Below the pieces are notes generated by a model. That model made no database searches and was not told the origin of the DNA. It saw only the letters and a list, made by a program, of their open reading frames with translations. The position numbers and the translations under genes were made by a program. Below are positions 11,446 through 19,590 of a stretch of 64,000 nucleotides of DNA, piece after piece. The stretch is taken from the NCBI RefSeq assembly GCF_001922305.1, contig NZ_CP018839.1:2232001-2296000 (forward strand), in the 5' to 3' direction. Position 1 is the stretch's first letter, and each line of letters opens with the position of its first letter. Source of the DNA: Thauera chlorobenzoica. GTDB taxonomy: Bacteria > Pseudomonadota > Gammaproteobacteria > Burkholderiales > Rhodocyclaceae.

Positions 11446-11754
11446 GGTTGTCCGGTCGAATCGATACGATGGCGTGGCAGCTGCGGGTGCAGGCGCCGGC
11501 GCGCGGGGCCGTGCAGGCGGGTATGCCGAAGCGCGCAGACCCTCGCCGGAATGTCCCGGCCAGCCTCTTCGCGCAGGCGATCCGCATGGTGCCGGGGCAT
11601 TGCGGGGCACACTGTGAAATTGATCGGGAAGCGGTGATAATAGACGACAAAGCCTGCTGACCAATGGTTCCGCATCATGCGACGGGTGAAAAACCGCGCG
11701 GCTTCCATGCAGACGGCCACCGCTTCGAATCTTGGTGATGAGAGAGGGAGGAAC
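11446..11754. other. Divergent intergenic region, mltB / HDAC-like gene
   Basis: These 309 bases separate the start of mltB from the start of the HDAC-like gene. I see no convincing gene, RNA or repeat. A GATAAT hexamer at 11636-11641 could be a -10 box for the plus-strand gene, with only a poor -35 match 17 bases upstream (TGTGAA, 11613-11618). A GGGAGG ribosome-binding site precedes the ATG at 11755. Confidence 0.4.
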
Positions 11755-12680
11755 ATGACGACTACGGCATTCATCACGCATCGCGAGTGCTGGCTCCATG
11801 ACATGGGGGCGATGCACCCTGAATGCCCGGAGCGTCTGGCCGCGATCAACGACAGGCTGATCGCGTCCGGGCTCGACATGTATGTCTCCTTCTATGACGC
11901 ACCGGTAGCCGAGCGGGTGCAGCTGGCGCGCGTCCATGCAGGCGAATACCTCGAAGAGCTGTTCGCCAGTGTGCCCGAGCACGGCATCCGCCACCTCGAC
12001 CCCGATACCGCGATGAGCCCGGGTACGATGAAAGCCGCCTTGCGTTCGGCGGGGGCGGGGGTGCTGGCGACCGACCTGGTGATGAAGGGGGAAATCGAAA
12101 ATGCCTTTTGCGCGGTCCGTCCCCCGGTCACCACGCCGAGCGGGCCAAGGCGATGGGGTTTTGCTTCATGAACAACGTCGCCATCGCCGCCGCCCATGCG
12201 CTCGAAGCGCATGGCCTGGAGCGTGTGGCGATCGTCGATTTCGATGTTCATCATGGCAACGGCACCGAAGATATCTTCCGCGACGACCCCCGGGTGATGA
12301 TGGCGGGCGTCTTCCAGCACCCGTTCTATCCTTACAGCGGCACCGACAATCCGCCGCCGCACATGCGCAACGTCCCCTTGCCGGCCGGCACCCGGGGCGA
12401 AGCCTTTCGCCAGGTTTTCAGCGACATCCTGGTGCCCGCGCTGCACAGCCACAATCCGCAGATGATCTTCATCTCGGCCGGTTTCGACGGCCACTACGAA
12501 GACGACATGGGTTCGCTCGGACTGCTCGAAGCCGACTACGTATGGGCTACCGAGCAGGTCAAGATTGTCGCGGAAAGCTGTGGCCACAAACGGATCGTGT
12601 CCATTCTGGAAGGCGGCTACGCGCTGTCCGCGCTGGCGCGCTCGGTGGTGGCCCATATCAAGTCCCTCGCCGACCTGTGA
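11755..12680 (+). pseudogene. Histone deacetylase family protein, frameshifted
   Basis: This is a zinc-dependent deacetylase-like protein (HDAC / acetoin-utilization / acetylpolyamine amidohydrolase superfamily) split across two frames. The first frame (11755-12171) ends ENAFCAVRPP then runs out of phase. The second resumes PGHHAERAKAMGFCFMNN and continues to 12680. Restoring one C to the five-C run at 12121-12125 rebuilds RPPGHHAE and gives a 308-residue protein, the usual family length. Downstream zinc ligands (DFDVHHGNG and SAGFDGHYED) are intact. The break lies at the catalytic His pair, so if real it abolishes the enzyme. A homopolymer sequencing error or phase variation is equally possible. 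Confidence 0.88.
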
Positions 12681-12842
12681 GTACCCGCCGGGTCACCGCC
12701 GGGCGGTGCCTTCCCCGTTCCGTTTTCCTTCCTGCCGCTGAAACAGCCCTTCAGGCGCGGACGCGCGGCGATTTCGCTGGCCACGCTGGCCGAGTTTCGG
12801 CGATCGGTTAGAATCGCTTTTTTATCGCACTGCCCTCACGCC

Positions 12843-13721
12843 ATGATTACCGGATCACTTGTCGCCATCGTCACTCCCATGCAGGACGACGGGAGCCTGG
12901 ATTTTCCCCGTCTGCGCAGTCTCATCGACTGGCATATCGCCGAAGGCACCGACGGCATCGTGGTCGTCGGCACCACCGGTGAATCGCCCACGGTCGATGT
13001 CGACGAGCACTGCGAACTCATCCGCAGCACCGTCGACCACGTCGGTGGGCGTGTCCCGGTGATCGCCGGCACCGGGGCCAACTCCACCGCCGAGGCGGTG
13101 GAACTGGCCCGTTTCGCCCGCCAGGCGGGTGCGAGTGCCCATCTGTCGGTGGTGCCGTACTACAACAAGCCGTCACAGGAAGGGCTGTACCGCCATTTCC
13201 GCACCATTGCCGAAGCGGTCGAACTGCCGCTGATCCTGTACAACGTGCCCGGACGCACGGTCGCCGATCTCGCCAACGACACCGCGCTGCGCCTGGCTGA
13301 AATTCCCAATATCGTCGGCATCAAGGACGCCACCGGCAGCCTCGATCGCGCCTGCGACCTGATCGAGCGTGCCCCTGCCGGCTTCGCCCTCTACAGCGGC
13401 GACGACATGAGCTCCGCCGCGTTCCTGATGCTCGGCGGCCATGGCGTGATCTCGGTCACCGCCAACGTGGCACCGCGCGCGATGCACGCGCTGTGCGCCG
13501 CTGCCGCGGCCGGCGACATGCACGCGCTGCGGCAGACCAACGCCGCCCTCACCGGCCTGCACCGCGACCTGTTCTGCGAAGCCAACCCGATCCCGGTGAA
13601 GTGGGCGGTTGCCCGCATGGGGCTGGTCGGCGACGGCATCCGCCTGCCGCTCACTCCGCTGTCGGAAGCCCATCATGCGCGCGTACTCGAGGCGATGCGC
13701 AAGGCCGGCATCCAGGTCTGA
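12843..13721 (+). CDS. dapA: 4-hydroxy-tetrahydrodipicolinate synthase
   Basis: DapA condenses pyruvate with aspartate semialdehyde in the lysine/diaminopimelate pathway. The 292-residue TIM-barrel has the family N-terminus [20 protein letters not shown]. It also has [14 protein letters not shown] with the catalytic Thr pair, the Tyr in [10 protein letters not shown], and the Schiff-base Lys in [13 protein letters not shown]. It lies 26 bases before bamC; the dapA-bamC arrangement is conserved in proteobacteria. A TAGAAT at 12809-12814 is a possible -10 box. Confidence 0.96.
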   Translation: MITGSLVAIVTPMQDDGSLDFPRLRSLIDWHIAEGTDGIVVVGTTGESPTVDVDEHCELIRSTVDHVGGRVPVIAGTGANSTAEAVELARFARQAGASAHLSVVPYYNKPSQEGLYRHFRTIAEAVELPLILYNVPGRTVADLANDTALRLAEIPNIVGIKDATGSLDRACDLIERAPAGFALYSGDDMSSAAFLMLGGHGVISVTANVAPRAMHALCAAAAAGDMHALRQTNAALTGLHRDLFCEANPIPVKWAVARMGLVGDGIRLPLTPLSEAHHARVLEAMRKAGIQV

Positions 13722-13747
13722 CCCGAACCTCTTTGTCCAGGAAATCC

Positions 13748-14890
13748 ATGAACCGCTCCACGCGCACTTCCTTTTCCCTGCTGGCCATGACGCTCGCGCT
13801 CGGCGGCTGCTCGGGGTCGCTGCTCGAGTCCAAGCGCATCGACTACAAGAGCGCTCGCCAGATCGAACGCCCGCTCGAGATTCCGCCCGACCTGACCGCC
13901 CCCCGGCGCGATGACCGCTTTGCCGTCCCCGATGTGGCGCCGCGCGGCGTCGCCACCTACTCGGCCTACGCGGCCGATCGCGCAGGTCAGCCCGCGGCGG
14001 CGAGTGCAACGGCCGAAGTCCTCACCCCGTCGTCGACGATGCACATCGAGCGCGCAGGCAGCCAGCGCTGGCTGGTGATCAGCGGCACGGCCGAGGAGCT
14101 GTGGCCGCAGATCAAGGACTTCTGGCTCGAGATGGGCTTCATCCTGAACCTGGAAAGCCCGGAAATCGGGGTGATGGAAACCGACTGGGCCGAAGACCGC
14201 GCCAAGATTCCGCAGGATTTCCTGCGCTCGTCGCTCGGCCGCGTGATCGACGGCCTGTATTCGACGCCGGAGCGCGACAAGTTCCGCACCCGTCTCGAGC
14301 AGGGCAAGGATGCGGGTACGGTCGAGGTCTACGTCAGCCACCGCGGCATGATCGAAATCTATCCGACCGAGGCCAAGGACACCACGATCTGGCAGCCGCG
14401 CCCGGCCGACCCCGAACTCGAAGCCGAAATGCTGCGCCGCCTGATGGTGCGGCTGGGGGCGGAGGAGGCGCGCGCCGAAGCAGCGCTGGCTGCGCCGCAG
14501 GTGGCGGAGCGCGCGCGGATCAGCTCCGGCGGAGACGGCCAGGCCGTGCTACTGGTGGACGAGTCTTTCGATCGCGCCTGGCGTCGCGTCGGCCTCGCCC
14601 TCGACCGCACCGGCTTCACCGTCGAGGACCGCGATCGCGCAAAAGGGCTGTACTTCGTCCGCTACGTGGACCCGGAGGCGGACAACCAAAGTCAGGACAA
14701 GGGTTTCCTGGCGCGGCTGGCGTTCTGGCGCAGCGAGGACAAGCCGGCCACCGGTGGCAGCGAATACCGCCTGCGTGTGGAAAGCCATGGCGAGGCTTCC
14801 CGCGTCAGCGTGCTCAGCCGCGAAGGTGGCGTCGATGCCTCGCCGACGGCGCGGCGCATGCTCGGTCTGCTGCACGAGCAGCTGCGCTGA
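13748..14890 (+). CDS. bamC: Outer membrane protein assembly factor BamC
   Basis: BamC is a lipoprotein of the BAM complex that inserts beta-barrel proteins in the outer membrane. The 380-residue product has a signal with lipobox LALGGCSG (Cys near residue 21). An extended unstructured N-terminus follows, including KSARQIERPLEIPPDLT, the segment that binds BamD in homologues. Two helix-grip domains come next, the second beginning near VLLVDESFDRAWRRVGLALDR. The frame is open upstream to 13493 inside dapA, but the ATG at 13748 starts the signal peptide. A terminator follows at about 14900. Confidence 0.92.
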   Translation: MNRSTRTSFSLLAMTLALGGCSGSLLESKRIDYKSARQIERPLEIPPDLTAPRRDDRFAVPDVAPRGVATYSAYAADRAGQPAAASATAEVLTPSSTMHIERAGSQRWLVISGTAEELWPQIKDFWLEMGFILNLESPEIGVMETDWAEDRAKIPQDFLRSSLGRVIDGLYSTPERDKFRTRLEQGKDAGTVEVYVSHRGMIEIYPTEAKDTTIWQPRPADPELEAEMLRRLMVRLGAEEARAEAALAAPQVAERARISSGGDGQAVLLVDESFDRAWRRVGLALDRTGFTVEDRDRAKGLYFVRYVDPEADNQSQDKGFLARLAFWRSEDKPATGGSEYRLRVESHGEASRVSVLSREGGVDASPTARRMLGLLHEQLR

Positions 14891-14899
14891 GCAGAGATG

Positions 14900-14928
14900 A
14901 AAAAGCCGGCGTGAAGCCGGCTTTTTTG
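14900..14928. terminator. Bidirectional terminator between bamC and the lipoprotein gene
   Basis: An AAAAAGCCGGC arm faces GCCGGCTTTTTT around a GTGAA loop. The A-run on one side and T-run on the other let it serve both convergent genes: bamC on plus and the Ala-rich lipoprotein on minus. Confidence 0.9.
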
Positions 14929-14950
14929 TCGCAGACGGGAAACGAGCCCC

Positions 14951-15289
14951 TTACTTCTCCAGCGACTCCTTCGCCGAATCGACCGCCGCCTTGGCGGCTT
15001 CGGTGGCGTCCTGCTTGAGCTCCTGGGCTGCGGCTCCCGCCTCGGCGGCGGCGGCCTCGGCTTTCTCGCCAAGCTGGGTGGCGGCTTCGCCGGCCGCCGT
15101 GGCCGCTGCGGCAGCGGCATCCCCGGCGGCCTGCGCGCTTTCCTTGGCGGCGTCCACGGCCTGAGCCGCCGACTCCTTCATCTGCTCCTGAGCGGAGACG
15201 GGCTCCTGAACCGCAGCGGGTTCGTCCTTCTTGCCGCAGGCCGAAACGGCGACGGCGACAAGTGCAGCTACGAGAAGGGGGTGCTTCAT
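14951..15289 (-). CDS. Ala-rich small lipoprotein, helical
   Basis: This 112-residue product has a lipoprotein signal ending VAVSACGKK (Cys near residue 19). A strongly Ala/Glu/Lys-rich, almost uninterrupted helix follows, with repeated AAxAAxE units and no Trp or His. It resembles small Ala-rich coiled-coil lipoproteins often annotated hypothetical, with a loose likeness to LEA-type or YtxH-type helices. Function unknown; periplasmic or outer-membrane-anchored by the signal. The ATG at 15289 is chosen because it begins the signal peptide; the frame is open further upstream. It converges on bamC across a shared terminator. Confidence 0.75.
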   Translation of the reverse strand: MKHPLLVAALVAVAVSACGKKDEPAAVQEPVSAQEQMKESAAQAVDAAKESAQAAGDAAAAAATAAGEAATQLGEKAEAAAAEAGAAAQELKQDATEAAKAAVDSAKESLEK

Positions 15290-15649
15290 GATGTGTCTTC
15301 CTATCGGGTGCATGAGTGTGGTTGCGCGATCGCGATGTCTGCCCGCCAGCCCGGAACTTGAGCTCACCGGTGAGCGAGAAGACGCTCGAATCTTAGCAGC
15401 TGAACCATGACAATGCCCGGATTTGTTGCGATGCAAAAAGATAATGTATTTGTAAAGCTTATTTAAAAACAATGAATTGAATAAATTTAACCAAGGCTGT
15501 TATTGTTTCTAATTGTGCGCTGTGCGGGAACGCCGCCCTGCCGTGGTGGCATCGGCGGGTGCGCTGAACCGGCGTCCTCCGCCAGCGCGACCGCTGCGGG
15601 CCGGACGGGGCAGGGTAGAATCGCACACCGCGTTTTCATCGACCCGACC
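15290..15649. other. 360-base divergent intergenic region with palindrome and AT-rich block
   Basis: The region separates the small lipoprotein (minus) from rlmD (plus). It holds a perfect 14-bp palindrome GCTCACCGGTGAGC at 15362-15375. It also holds an AT-rich stretch at about 15420-15515 that stands out in a GC-rich genome and would suit a promoter or a nucleoid-protein site. TAGAAT at 15616-15621 is a possible -10 box for rlmD. No RNA gene was recognised. Confidence 0.5.
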
Positions 15650-16960
15650 ATGCCTGTCGCAAGTATCGAATCCCTGGACCACGAAGGCCGTGGTGTCGCC
15701 CATGTCGACGGCAAGGCGGTGTTCGTCGATGGCGCGTTACCGGGCGAGGAGGTGGAATACACCGTGCTGCGCGAACGCCCCAGCTACGCCCAGGCCACGG
15801 TCGAACGCATTTTCCGCCCCAGCGCCCAGCGCGTGGCGCCGCGCTGCCGGCATTACCGAACCTGCGGCGGCTGCTCGATGCAGCACCTGGATGCCGTCGC
15901 CCAGGCCGCAGCCAAGCAACGCATCCTCGAAGACGCGCTGTGGCATATCGGCAAGCTGCGCCCGGCGATTCTCTACCCTGCGATCCACGGCCCGGCCTGG
16001 GGGTATCGCGATCGTGCGCGGCTCGGGGTGCGCCTGGTGCCGAGCAAGGGCGGGCTGCGCGTCGGCTTCCACGAGCGGCGATCGAGCTACATCGTCGACA
16101 TGCGCGAATGCCCGGTGCTGCCGCCGCGGATCTCGGCCCTGTTGCCCCGTCTGCGCGAGCTCATCGCCGGATTGTCGATTCCCGATCGCCTGCCCCAGGT
16201 CGAAATCGCCGTCGGCGACGCCGTCACCGTGTTCGTGTTCCGCAACCTGCTGCCTTTCAGCCGCGCGGATGAAACCCGTCTCGCCGCCTTTGCCGAAGCC
16301 GAAGGTATCCAGGTGTGGCAGCAGCCCGGCGGCCCGGATTCGGCCATTCCGCTGCATCCGGCGGATGGGCCGGGACTGACCTATACGCTGCCCGAGTTCG
16401 ATGTGAAGATGGATTTCCGTCCGACCGACTTCACCCAGGTCAACGTGCACATCAACCGCGTGCTGATCCGGCGCTCGATGCAACTGCTCGACCCGCAGCC
16501 GGGGGAGCGCATCGCCGACCTGTTCTGCGGTCTGGGCAACTTCAGCCTGCCGATTGCGCGCCGTGGCGCCCGCCTGGTTGGCGTCGAAGGCAGCGACGCG
16601 CTGGTCGCGCGCGCGCTCGACAACGCCCGCCGCAATGGCCTCGGGCAGCTCACCGAATTCCATGCGGCCAATCTGTTCGAGGCCACCGAGGACAGCCTCG
16701 CCGCCCTCGGTCCGCTCGACAAGCTGTTGATCGATCCGCCGCGCGAGGGCGCGATCGCCGTGGTCAAGGCCCTCGGCCCGCAGCAACGCCCGGTGCGCAT
16801 CGTCTATGTGTCGTGCAATCCGGCCACGCTGGCCCGTGACGCCGCCGTGCTGGTGAGGGAAAAGGGGTATGCGCTGCGCGGCGCCGGCATCGCCAACATG
16901 TTCCCGCAGACATCGCACGTCGAGTCGATCGCACTGTTCGAGCATTCCGGCCGGAGCTGA
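15650..16960 (+). CDS. rlmD: 23S rRNA (uracil(1939)-C(5))-methyltransferase
   Basis: RlmD methylates 23S rRNA U1939 using SAM. The 436-residue product begins with a TRAM RNA-binding domain (residues about 1-60). The iron-sulfur Cys set follows (CRHYRTCGGCSMQHL plus the later Cys in MRECPVL). The methyltransferase domain has SAM motif IADLFCGLGNFSLPIAR and the nucleophilic Cys in IVYVSCNPATLARD. The open frame extends to 15503, but the ATG at 15650 starts the TRAM domain at MPVASIESLDHEGRGVA, typical of the family. Confidence 0.95.
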   Translation: MPVASIESLDHEGRGVAHVDGKAVFVDGALPGEEVEYTVLRERPSYAQATVERIFRPSAQRVAPRCRHYRTCGGCSMQHLDAVAQAAAKQRILEDALWHIGKLRPAILYPAIHGPAWGYRDRARLGVRLVPSKGGLRVGFHERRSSYIVDMRECPVLPPRISALLPRLRELIAGLSIPDRLPQVEIAVGDAVTVFVFRNLLPFSRADETRLAAFAEAEGIQVWQQPGGPDSAIPLHPADGPGLTYTLPEFDVKMDFRPTDFTQVNVHINRVLIRRSMQLLDPQPGERIADLFCGLGNFSLPIARRGARLVGVEGSDALVARALDNARRNGLGQLTEFHAANLFEATEDSLAALGPLDKLLIDPPREGAIAVVKALGPQQRPVRIVYVSCNPATLARDAAVLVREKGYALRGAGIANMFPQTSHVESIALFEHSGRS

Positions 16961-17090
16961 GCGCCGGAAGCCGCGACCGGGCGGTGCAGGAACGGCGTGT
17001 GGGGCGGGTTGTTGCGCGCCGGTCGATTCTCTATCGCGTCGAGTGCGATGGTCCGACGGTGGCGGCAACTTTGTGCCGGCGCGTTCCCGC

Positions 17091-17118
17091 TTGGATGAGG
17101 CCTTGGCAATGCTATACT
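17091..17118 (+). promoter_or_regulatory. Promoter of tRNA-Ser
   Basis: TTGGAT (17091-17096) and TATACT (17113-17118) are separated by 16 bases, a good sigma-70 pair. The tRNA 5' end is 59 bases after the -10 box. Confidence 0.55.
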
Positions 17119-17177
17119 GCGCGGCCTCCGGAGGCGTGGCTGCGCTGCCAGGCTGCAATAGCCTCGAGCGCTTCGCG

Positions 17178-17267
17178 GGAAGAGTGGCAGAGCGGTTGAA
17201 TGCACCGGTCTTGAAAACCGGCGATGGTGAGAGCCATCCGTGGGTTCGAATCCCACCTCTTCCGCCA
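17178..17267 (+). tRNA. tRNA-Ser (anticodon TGA)
   Basis: This is a 90-base class II tRNA with a long variable arm. The acceptor GGAAGAG pairs with CTCTTCC, followed by GCCA including an encoded CCA end. The anticodon stem CCGGT/ACCGG encloses CTTGAAA, giving anticodon TGA for serine. The variable arm (GATGGTGAGAGCCATC) and T-loop GTTCGAATC are normal. It reads UCA codons and some other UCN codons. Confidence 0.97.
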
Positions 17268-17352
17268 GCTTGTCGATCATCGGGCTTGGCCGCGATGATT
17301 ACCGCGGGATCCAGCCGCGCTTCGCTCCGATGCTTCTTCCTGCGGCCTCTGC

Positions 17353-18012
17353 ATGACTCGTCTGCTGCTTCTGAACAAACCTTACGGTGTGCTGTGCCAG
17401 TTTACCGCCGAGCCCGGGCGGGCGAGCTTGAAGGATCATGTGCCGCTGCCCGGCGTCTATGCTGCCGGCCGCCTCGACGCCGATAGCGAAGGCCTGCTGC
17501 TGCTGACCGACGATGGCGCCTTGCAGCATCGTATTGCCGACCCCCGCCACAAGCTCCCCAAGACGTATCTCGTCCAGGTCGAGGGCGAACCCGACCCGGC
17601 GGCGCTGGCGCGCCTGCGCGCCGGGCTCGATCTCGGCGATTTCCGTTCCCGTCCCTGCGAAGCGCGCCGGGTGGCGGAGCCGGACTGGCTGTGGCCGCGC
17701 GATCCGCCGGTGCGCTTTCGCAAGACCGTGCCCACCACCTGGCTGGAGATCGTGCTGCGCGAAGGCAGGAACCGCCAGGTGCGGCGGATGACGGCGGCAG
17801 TCGGCTATCCGACCTTGCGCCTGCTTCGGGTCGCGGTCGGGCCGTTCCGGCTCGATGGCCTGGCGCCGGGGCAGTGGCGCGAGGCCGATCCGGCGCTGCT
17901 GCCGCCAATACCCGCGGCGGCGCCCGTCCGGAGCGGGGGGCGCGGCGCGGGCGGGCGGATTCAGGCGCCGCCCCGGCCGAGTTCGCTGCGGCGCACGAAG
18001 CGCAGCGGCTGA
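17353..18012 (+). CDS. rluE: 23S rRNA pseudouridine synthase, RluE type
   Basis: RluE isomerises a 23S rRNA uridine (U2457 in E. coli) to pseudouridine. The 219-residue RsuA/RluB/E/F-type enzyme lacks an S4 domain and starts directly with [14 protein letters not shown]. The catalytic Asp lies in [19 protein letters not shown], and later motifs are KTYLVQVEG and [24 protein letters not shown] Pro/Arg-rich tail of about 30 residues follows the domain. Its last 52 bases overlap the convergent iorB gene on the other strand. Confidence 0.9.
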   Translation: MTRLLLLNKPYGVLCQFTAEPGRASLKDHVPLPGVYAAGRLDADSEGLLLLTDDGALQHRIADPRHKLPKTYLVQVEGEPDPAALARLRAGLDLGDFRSRPCEARRVAEPDWLWPRDPPVRFRKTVPTTWLEIVLREGRNRQVRRMTAAVGYPTLRLLRVAVGPFRLDGLAPGQWREADPALLPPIPAAAPVRSGGRGAGGRIQAPPRPSSLRRTKRSG

Positions 18013-19586
18013 GCCTTGGGCGGCCGGGCTGGCAGGCCGCTGTCGCGCAACACACGATCGAACTCGCGTCCTTCCTCGTCGGCCAGGGCCGCTTCGCGCG
18101 CGCCGCGGACGAGGGCCAGGCGCTCGTCTGCGGCCATGCCGGCGGGCAGGTGGTCGAGGATGTGGAGCAGGTTTTCCTTGCCACGTTCGTTGGTCGAGCC
18201 ATAGCCCTTGATCAGGCGGGCGCACAGGGTCAGTTCGTTGGCCAGCGCCCAGTCCTCGACCGCGGCGTGTTCGATCGCTCCGATCCAGCGCTCGATCATC
18301 GCCTGTTCGTGGGCGAAGCGGGCGCCATGGCGGCGCAGGCCGCGCAGCGCCGCCAGCGTGCGCAGGGCAAGGAAGCCGCGCAGGCTGGTGGCGTCGAGCT
18401 TGAGGGCGAACTCCAGCGCGGGCTTGCCCGCCGCCCGCCGGCGGGCCTCGAAACGCTTCAGCCTGCGCTCCAGCGCCGGCGGCAGCAAGCCGGCGATTTC
18501 GGCGATGCCGGGCTTGAGGAAATCGACGATGCGCAGCAGGTCGTCGGGCCGGGCGCCGGTTTCACGGCGCACGCGCTCGAAGCGGCGGGCACTGCACTTG
18601 AGCTCGGCGACGCGCACAACGTCGTCGAACGCCATCCACAGTGCCAGGTAGCGGGCGAATTCGCGGGTGAGGGCGAAGCCGTGGCGGGCCTCCGGGTCGG
18701 CACGGCATTCGGCGGCGTGAATGCGGCGGACGCGCTCGAGGTAGAGGCGGCCGTAGGCCTTGTCCTGGAAGTGTTCGACGCGTGCCAGCCCCGGGACGAG
18801 CATGTCCTGTACCGGGTCCGGAAAGCCGGCGATCGCGGCGGGGGCTGCTGCCGGGGGAGCGGTGCCCGGCGCCGGTGCGGATCCGCTGTCGGGCGCGCCC
18901 GCGGCGCCGCTCGTCCGCTCGGGCGCGCTCGCCTGCCAGGCGAGGGCGAAACCGCGCAGGCTGGCGTCGACGCCCTTGCCCGAGGCGCGGATCACCTCTT
19001 CCCAGTCCGTGCGGGCGAACGGCAGCAGGCCGGTGCCGCCGATTGCGCCGAACATCGTCGCGCTCGGCACGGTGCCGGCGCTGCGGGCGGTGGCGGCGAT
19101 GTCGAACACGACGCAGTCGCGGCTGAAGCGGCGGATGAAATCGATCAGCTGAGTGCTGTCGAGGCGGCCATCGCCCAGGCTGATGCGCTCGGTGGTGGTC
19201 AGGCTGCGCGAGGACGAGGCCACCACCAGGGTGCGCTCGGCGCTGATCATGCCCGAATGGACGTGGCGGGCGGCCTCGAGCAGTTCGGAGGCGATGAAGA
19301 GGTCGATCCGCCCCGGGGTCGGGGCGAGCCCGAGCACCGGATGCGGGGCGCCGGCGGGGAGAGGCTCGGGGTGGATTTCGACGTAGTAGGTGGTGGCGCC
19401 GGTGCGCTGGGCGACGCCGGGAATCGACGTGCTCTGTGCCGGGTAGCCGCAGCGGTTAGCCAGTTCCACCAGCCACTCGGCGAGCACGCCGCCACCTTCG
19501 CCGCCGAGGGCGGCGATGAGGATGGTGAACGGGCGGCGGACGCTCGGGGCGACGGAGGCGGAGGCGAAGGTGGTGGCGGTGGTCAT
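17961..19586 (-). CDS. iorB: Indolepyruvate:ferredoxin oxidoreductase beta subunit (long form)
   Basis: This subunit works with IorA to decarboxylate arylpyruvates (indolepyruvate, phenylpyruvate) to arylacetyl-CoA with ferredoxin as acceptor. Residues about 20-200 form the gamma-type pyruvate-ferredoxin oxidoreductase domain ([26 protein letters not shown]). At 541 residues it is far longer than the roughly 200-residue archaeal subunit. The extra C-terminal part (about 280-540) is the DUF6537-like module found in proteobacterial forms. An Ala/Pro/Gly linker (about 225-260) joins the two. It starts 4 bases after iorA. Confidence 0.9.
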   Translation of the reverse strand: MTTATTFASASVAPSVRRPFTILIAALGGEGGGVLAEWLVELANRCGYPAQSTSIPGVAQRTGATTYYVEIHPEPLPAGAPHPVLGLAPTPGRIDLFIASELLEAARHVHSGMISAERTLVVASSSRSLTTTERISLGDGRLDSTQLIDFIRRFSRDCVVFDIAATARSAGTVPSATMFGAIGGTGLLPFARTDWEEVIRASGKGVDASLRGFALAWQASAPERTSGAAGAPDSGSAPAPGTAPPAAAPAAIAGFPDPVQDMLVPGLARVEHFQDKAYGRLYLERVRRIHAAECRADPEARHGFALTREFARYLALWMAFDDVVRVAELKCSARRFERVRRETGARPDDLLRIVDFLKPGIAEIAGLLPPALERRLKRFEARRRAAGKPALEFALKLDATSLRGFLALRTLAALRGLRRHGARFAHEQAMIERWIGAIEHAAVEDWALANELTLCARLIKGYGSTNERGKENLLHILDHLPAGMAADERLALVRGAREAALADEEGREFDRVLRDSGLPARPPKAQPLRFVRRSELGRGGA

Positions 19587-19590
19587 GGCG

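Noticed and set aside
12101..12811. Alternative plus-strand frame overlapping the HDAC-like gene
   Set aside because: It reads Arg/Pro-rich sequence in a third frame; the family motifs are in the other two frames, joined by the one-base shift.
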